Positions 40,527-42,253 of a stretch of DNA of 42,253 bases are shown piece by piece. The stretch lies in contig CACFEW010000005.1 of the NCBI GenBank assembly GCA_902565385.1, forward strand, positions 1 to 42,253, in the 5' to 3' direction. Each line of letters begins with the position of its first letter. Within the stretch, counting starts at the first letter, position 1. The stretch is from an uncultured Pelagibacteraceae bacterium. GTDB taxonomy: Bacteria; Pseudomonadota; Alphaproteobacteria; Pelagibacterales; Pelagibacteraceae. The translations under genes and the position numbers were made by a program. The notes under the pieces were generated by a model. That model searched no databases and was not told where the DNA came from. It worked only from the letters and a program-made list of their open reading frames with translations.

Positions 40527-41627
40527 TTTCTTATCTATTTTGTAACCAATAGAAATTTGATTAGACGGAAATTCTAATTCTTTTTCAAAAGTTTTTTTCC
40601 AATTATTTGGTATTTTATAATCACCTCTTTCAAAGTCTAAATTTTCAGTTTTTTTAAAAAATGAACCAGAGCCCCAATTTTTAGTTTTTTTCCATATAGA
40701 AAAGTAAAAATTATTTGTATTGTTACTTAAATTATTGAAATAATAATCAAGTGTTTTTTTATCCATTTCATGAAAACAATCTACTGCAATTCCTAAATCA
40801 AAAAATTTTTCTTTCATAATTTCAATTTGATGAGGAAAAATAAATGAAATATCATTTTTTTTAATTTCATTAAGAAGATCATTCAAATTATCCAAATCTA
40901 TTAACAACTTAATTTTTTTTTGAGGAAATCTTAGCTTCATCCTTTCATATGCAATATAGATAGATGGAGGAATATCACAAATTGTATAATTAATATCTGA
41001 AGTTATTGATAATATACATTCACAAAGTCTACCTGAGCCAGCACCAATTTCTAAAATTTTATCCTTCTCAGATAAATCATAAAAATCATTTATTTTTTCA
41101 AAATCAAGAAGAGATATTATTTTATCAGTAGAAATTTTATAACCATCAATTTCAACATAAGGATGATCAAAACCACAATAAGTTTTATCATCTAAATCTT
41201 TTAAACATCTGAAATATTTTGATAGCTTTAAATTTTCAAAAAGAAGTAAACAGAGTATATTGTATGTGACACTTGTTTTATAATTAAGATTATTATGTTT
41301 TTTAAATATATTGACATCAATATTAACTTGTTTCTGGCTATCTAAATTCTTATATAGGTTTTTTATATGTTCATCGTGATAATCTAAAAATGTAAAATAA
41401 TGTGTTGATATTTCTGACCCATATTTACTTAAACCATTATTTTTTAGAGACTTAAAGTCATTAATATTTAATAAGTGCCATTGATTCGAAACGAATTTGT
41501 ATGATTTTGAATTAATGAAACTTTCAGTTATAAATTTCAGAGTTTCGTCATAGTTTCCACTATTCTTATGCTTACCCCAATAGGTCTTGAACTGAGGAGG
41601 AAATATTCTATTTAAGACTTTTTTCAT
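40521..41627 (-). CDS. Putative sugar O-methyltransferase
   Basis: A 368-residue protein. The central class I SAM-binding motif ILEIGAGSGRLCECIL (about residues 195-210) is followed by the acidic strand YTICDIPPSIYIAYERM, as in putative sugar O-methyltransferases of glycan clusters. The N-terminal 150 residues are a family-specific helical region, and GIAVDCFHEMDKKTL is the probable motif-IV area. It should methylate a surface sugar using S-adenosylmethionine. Its last tryptophan and stop codon (TGG TAG on the minus strand) are written by the CCA end of the tRNA gene on the other strand, a 6-base convergent overlap. It starts at ATG 41627. Confidence 0.75.
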   Translation of the reverse strand: MKKVLNRIFPPQFKTYWGKHKNSGNYDETLKFITESFINSKSYKFVSNQWHLLNINDFKSLKNNGLSKYGSEISTHYFTFLDYHDEHIKNLYKNLDSQKQVNIDVNIFKKHNNLNYKTSVTYNILCLLLFENLKLSKYFRCLKDLDDKTYCGFDHPYVEIDGYKISTDKIISLLDFEKINDFYDLSEKDKILEIGAGSGRLCECILSITSDINYTICDIPPSIYIAYERMKLRFPQKKIKLLIDLDNLNDLLNEIKKNDISFIFPHQIEIMKEKFFDLGIAVDCFHEMDKKTLDYYFNNLSNNTNNFYFSIWKKTKNWGSGSFFKKTENLDFERGDYKIPNNWKKTFEKELEFPSNQISIGYKIDKKW

Positions 41628-41686
41628 ACCTTATTTTTTGACAATAATTACTTTCAAAGTATTATCAAATTACAATTCAAAATTTA

Positions 41687-42253
41687 ATGAAAAAATTAAT
41701 TAAATCCTTCAAAACCTCACCTAGATATTCAATAAAATGGAGCAACTATTTCACAATTTATGAAAATCTTTTTAAAAAATTTGTAAACAAAAAAATAATA
41801 TTTGTTGAAATTGGTGTTGGAAATGGTGGATCATTATTTATGTGGAAAAAATTTTTTGGAAGCAAGGCAAGAATTATTGGAATAGAACTTAACCCTGATG
41901 CAAAAAAATTAGAAAAATTTGGTTTCGAGATTTTTATAGGTGACCAATCGGACCCTTTGTTTTGGAAAAAATTCTATAATAAAGTTGGAAAAATTGATGT
42001 CTTGCTGGATGATGGAGGGCACAAAAATATTCAGCAAATCACTACATTCATGGAATCTTACAATCATATAAAGGAAAATGGTATTATTGTAGTAGAGGAT
42101 ACTCACACGAGTTATATGAAAAAAAAAGGATTTAAAAATCCTTCAAAATATTCTTTTATAAATTTTTGCAACTTAATAATAGAAAATTTACATAGAAGAA
42201 ATCCCTCAATAAATAAAAATCTTAATATTTTATCAAAAAAGATAGAGTCTATA
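41687..42253 (+). CDS. SAM-dependent methyltransferase / CmcI-like protein (cut by window edge)
   Basis: An open frame from ATG 41687 runs 189 codons without a stop to the window end. It has the SAM-binding strand-loop FVEIGVGNGGSLFMWKKFF, the acidic strand IIGIELNPDAKKL, IFIGDQSD and a DVLLDDGGHKNIQQITTFM region followed by GIIVVEDTHTSY. The D-D-G-G/S-H motif with the later VEDTH is characteristic of the metal-dependent methyltransferases around MycE and cephalosporin hydroxylase CmcI. It is divergent from the sugar O-methyltransferase gene with a 59-base gap, and probably another glycan-modifying methyltransferase. The C-terminus is missing from the window. Confidence 0.75.
   Translation, partial: MKKLIKSFKTSPRYSIKWSNYFTIYENLFKKFVNKKIIFVEIGVGNGGSLFMWKKFFGSKARIIGIELNPDAKKLEKFGFEIFIGDQSDPLFWKKFYNKVGKIDVLLDDGGHKNIQQITTFMESYNHIKENGIIVVEDTHTSYMKKKGFKNPSKYSFINFCNLIIENLHRRNPSINKNLNILSKKIESI

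Noticed and set aside
1-42253. CRISPR arrays, insertion sequences, transposases, integrases, rRNA genes or phage genes
   Set aside because: I saw no spaced direct-repeat array, no transposase or recombinase motif, no phage structural genes and no rRNA-like sequence.

Overview
The window looks like a piece of a streamlined marine alphaproteobacterial genome of the SAR11 (Pelagibacterales) type. The DNA is very AT-rich. Intergenic gaps are mostly under 100 bases and many neighbouring genes overlap by 1-17 bases. The gene content is also typical: taurine ABC uptake, an omega-amino acid:pyruvate aminotransferase with alanine dehydrogenase, a dimethylglycine dehydrogenase-type flavoprotein, a betaine hydroxylase-like dioxygenase, and many short surface-glycan genes. 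No database was available, so the taxonomic call is an inference from composition and gene set. No stretch longer than 300 bases lacks a gene.

Layout. 1-6657 is mainly metabolic: a cut-off gene end, a hotdog thioesterase, a GYD-domain protein, an aldehyde dehydrogenase / FAH-family / CcdA / azoreductase-like run, a GBBH/TauD-type dioxygenase and an inositol-monophosphatase-family phosphatase. 6650-10440 is a tight minus-strand run of ten small genes: an SMR transporter pair, a DUF2798 membrane protein, a periplasmic TPR protein, an NTF2-like protein, a DUF1330 protein, a four-helix membrane protein, three approximately 100-residue barrel-like proteins and a secreted 123-residue protein. 10509-15973 holds cysE-cysK, a VOC protein, a LysE-type exporter, a Tat-exported MsrB, a histidinol-dehydrogenase-family enzyme that looks more like sulfopropanediol dehydrogenase (HpsN), and a phosphate acetyl/butyryltransferase.

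16024-25693 is a surface-polysaccharide island with GT2 and GT17 glycosyltransferases, a GT-C-like membrane protein, three extended SDR sugar epimerase/dehydratases, a radical SAM protein and an Ldh_2-family oxidoreductase. Five of these form one overlapping minus-strand operon (23809 to 18536). 25690-32094 is a taurine module. tauA, tauB and an unusually long tauC read leftward. A class III aminotransferase and alanine dehydrogenase read rightward. A 17-base perfect dyad sits in the divergent promoter. The phosphate acetyltransferase at 15062 would fit the later steps, but sulfoacetaldehyde acetyltransferase (Xsc) is not in this window.

32103-42253 contains a SAF-like gene remnant, a GT39-like membrane transferase, a DMGDH-type flavoprotein, a BASS transporter, a regulator with two winged-helix regions, two tandem paralogous tiny membrane proteins, a TPR-glycosyltransferase, a tRNA with CAT anticodon, a sugar O-methyltransferase-like gene whose stop lies inside the tRNA 3' end, and the start of another methyltransferase that runs off the window.

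The most unusual items are the radical SAM/epimerase/Ldh_2 operon, the SMR pair lacking the membrane glutamate in both partners, the TauC-like permease with about 440 extra N-terminal residues, and the small barrel-protein operon.
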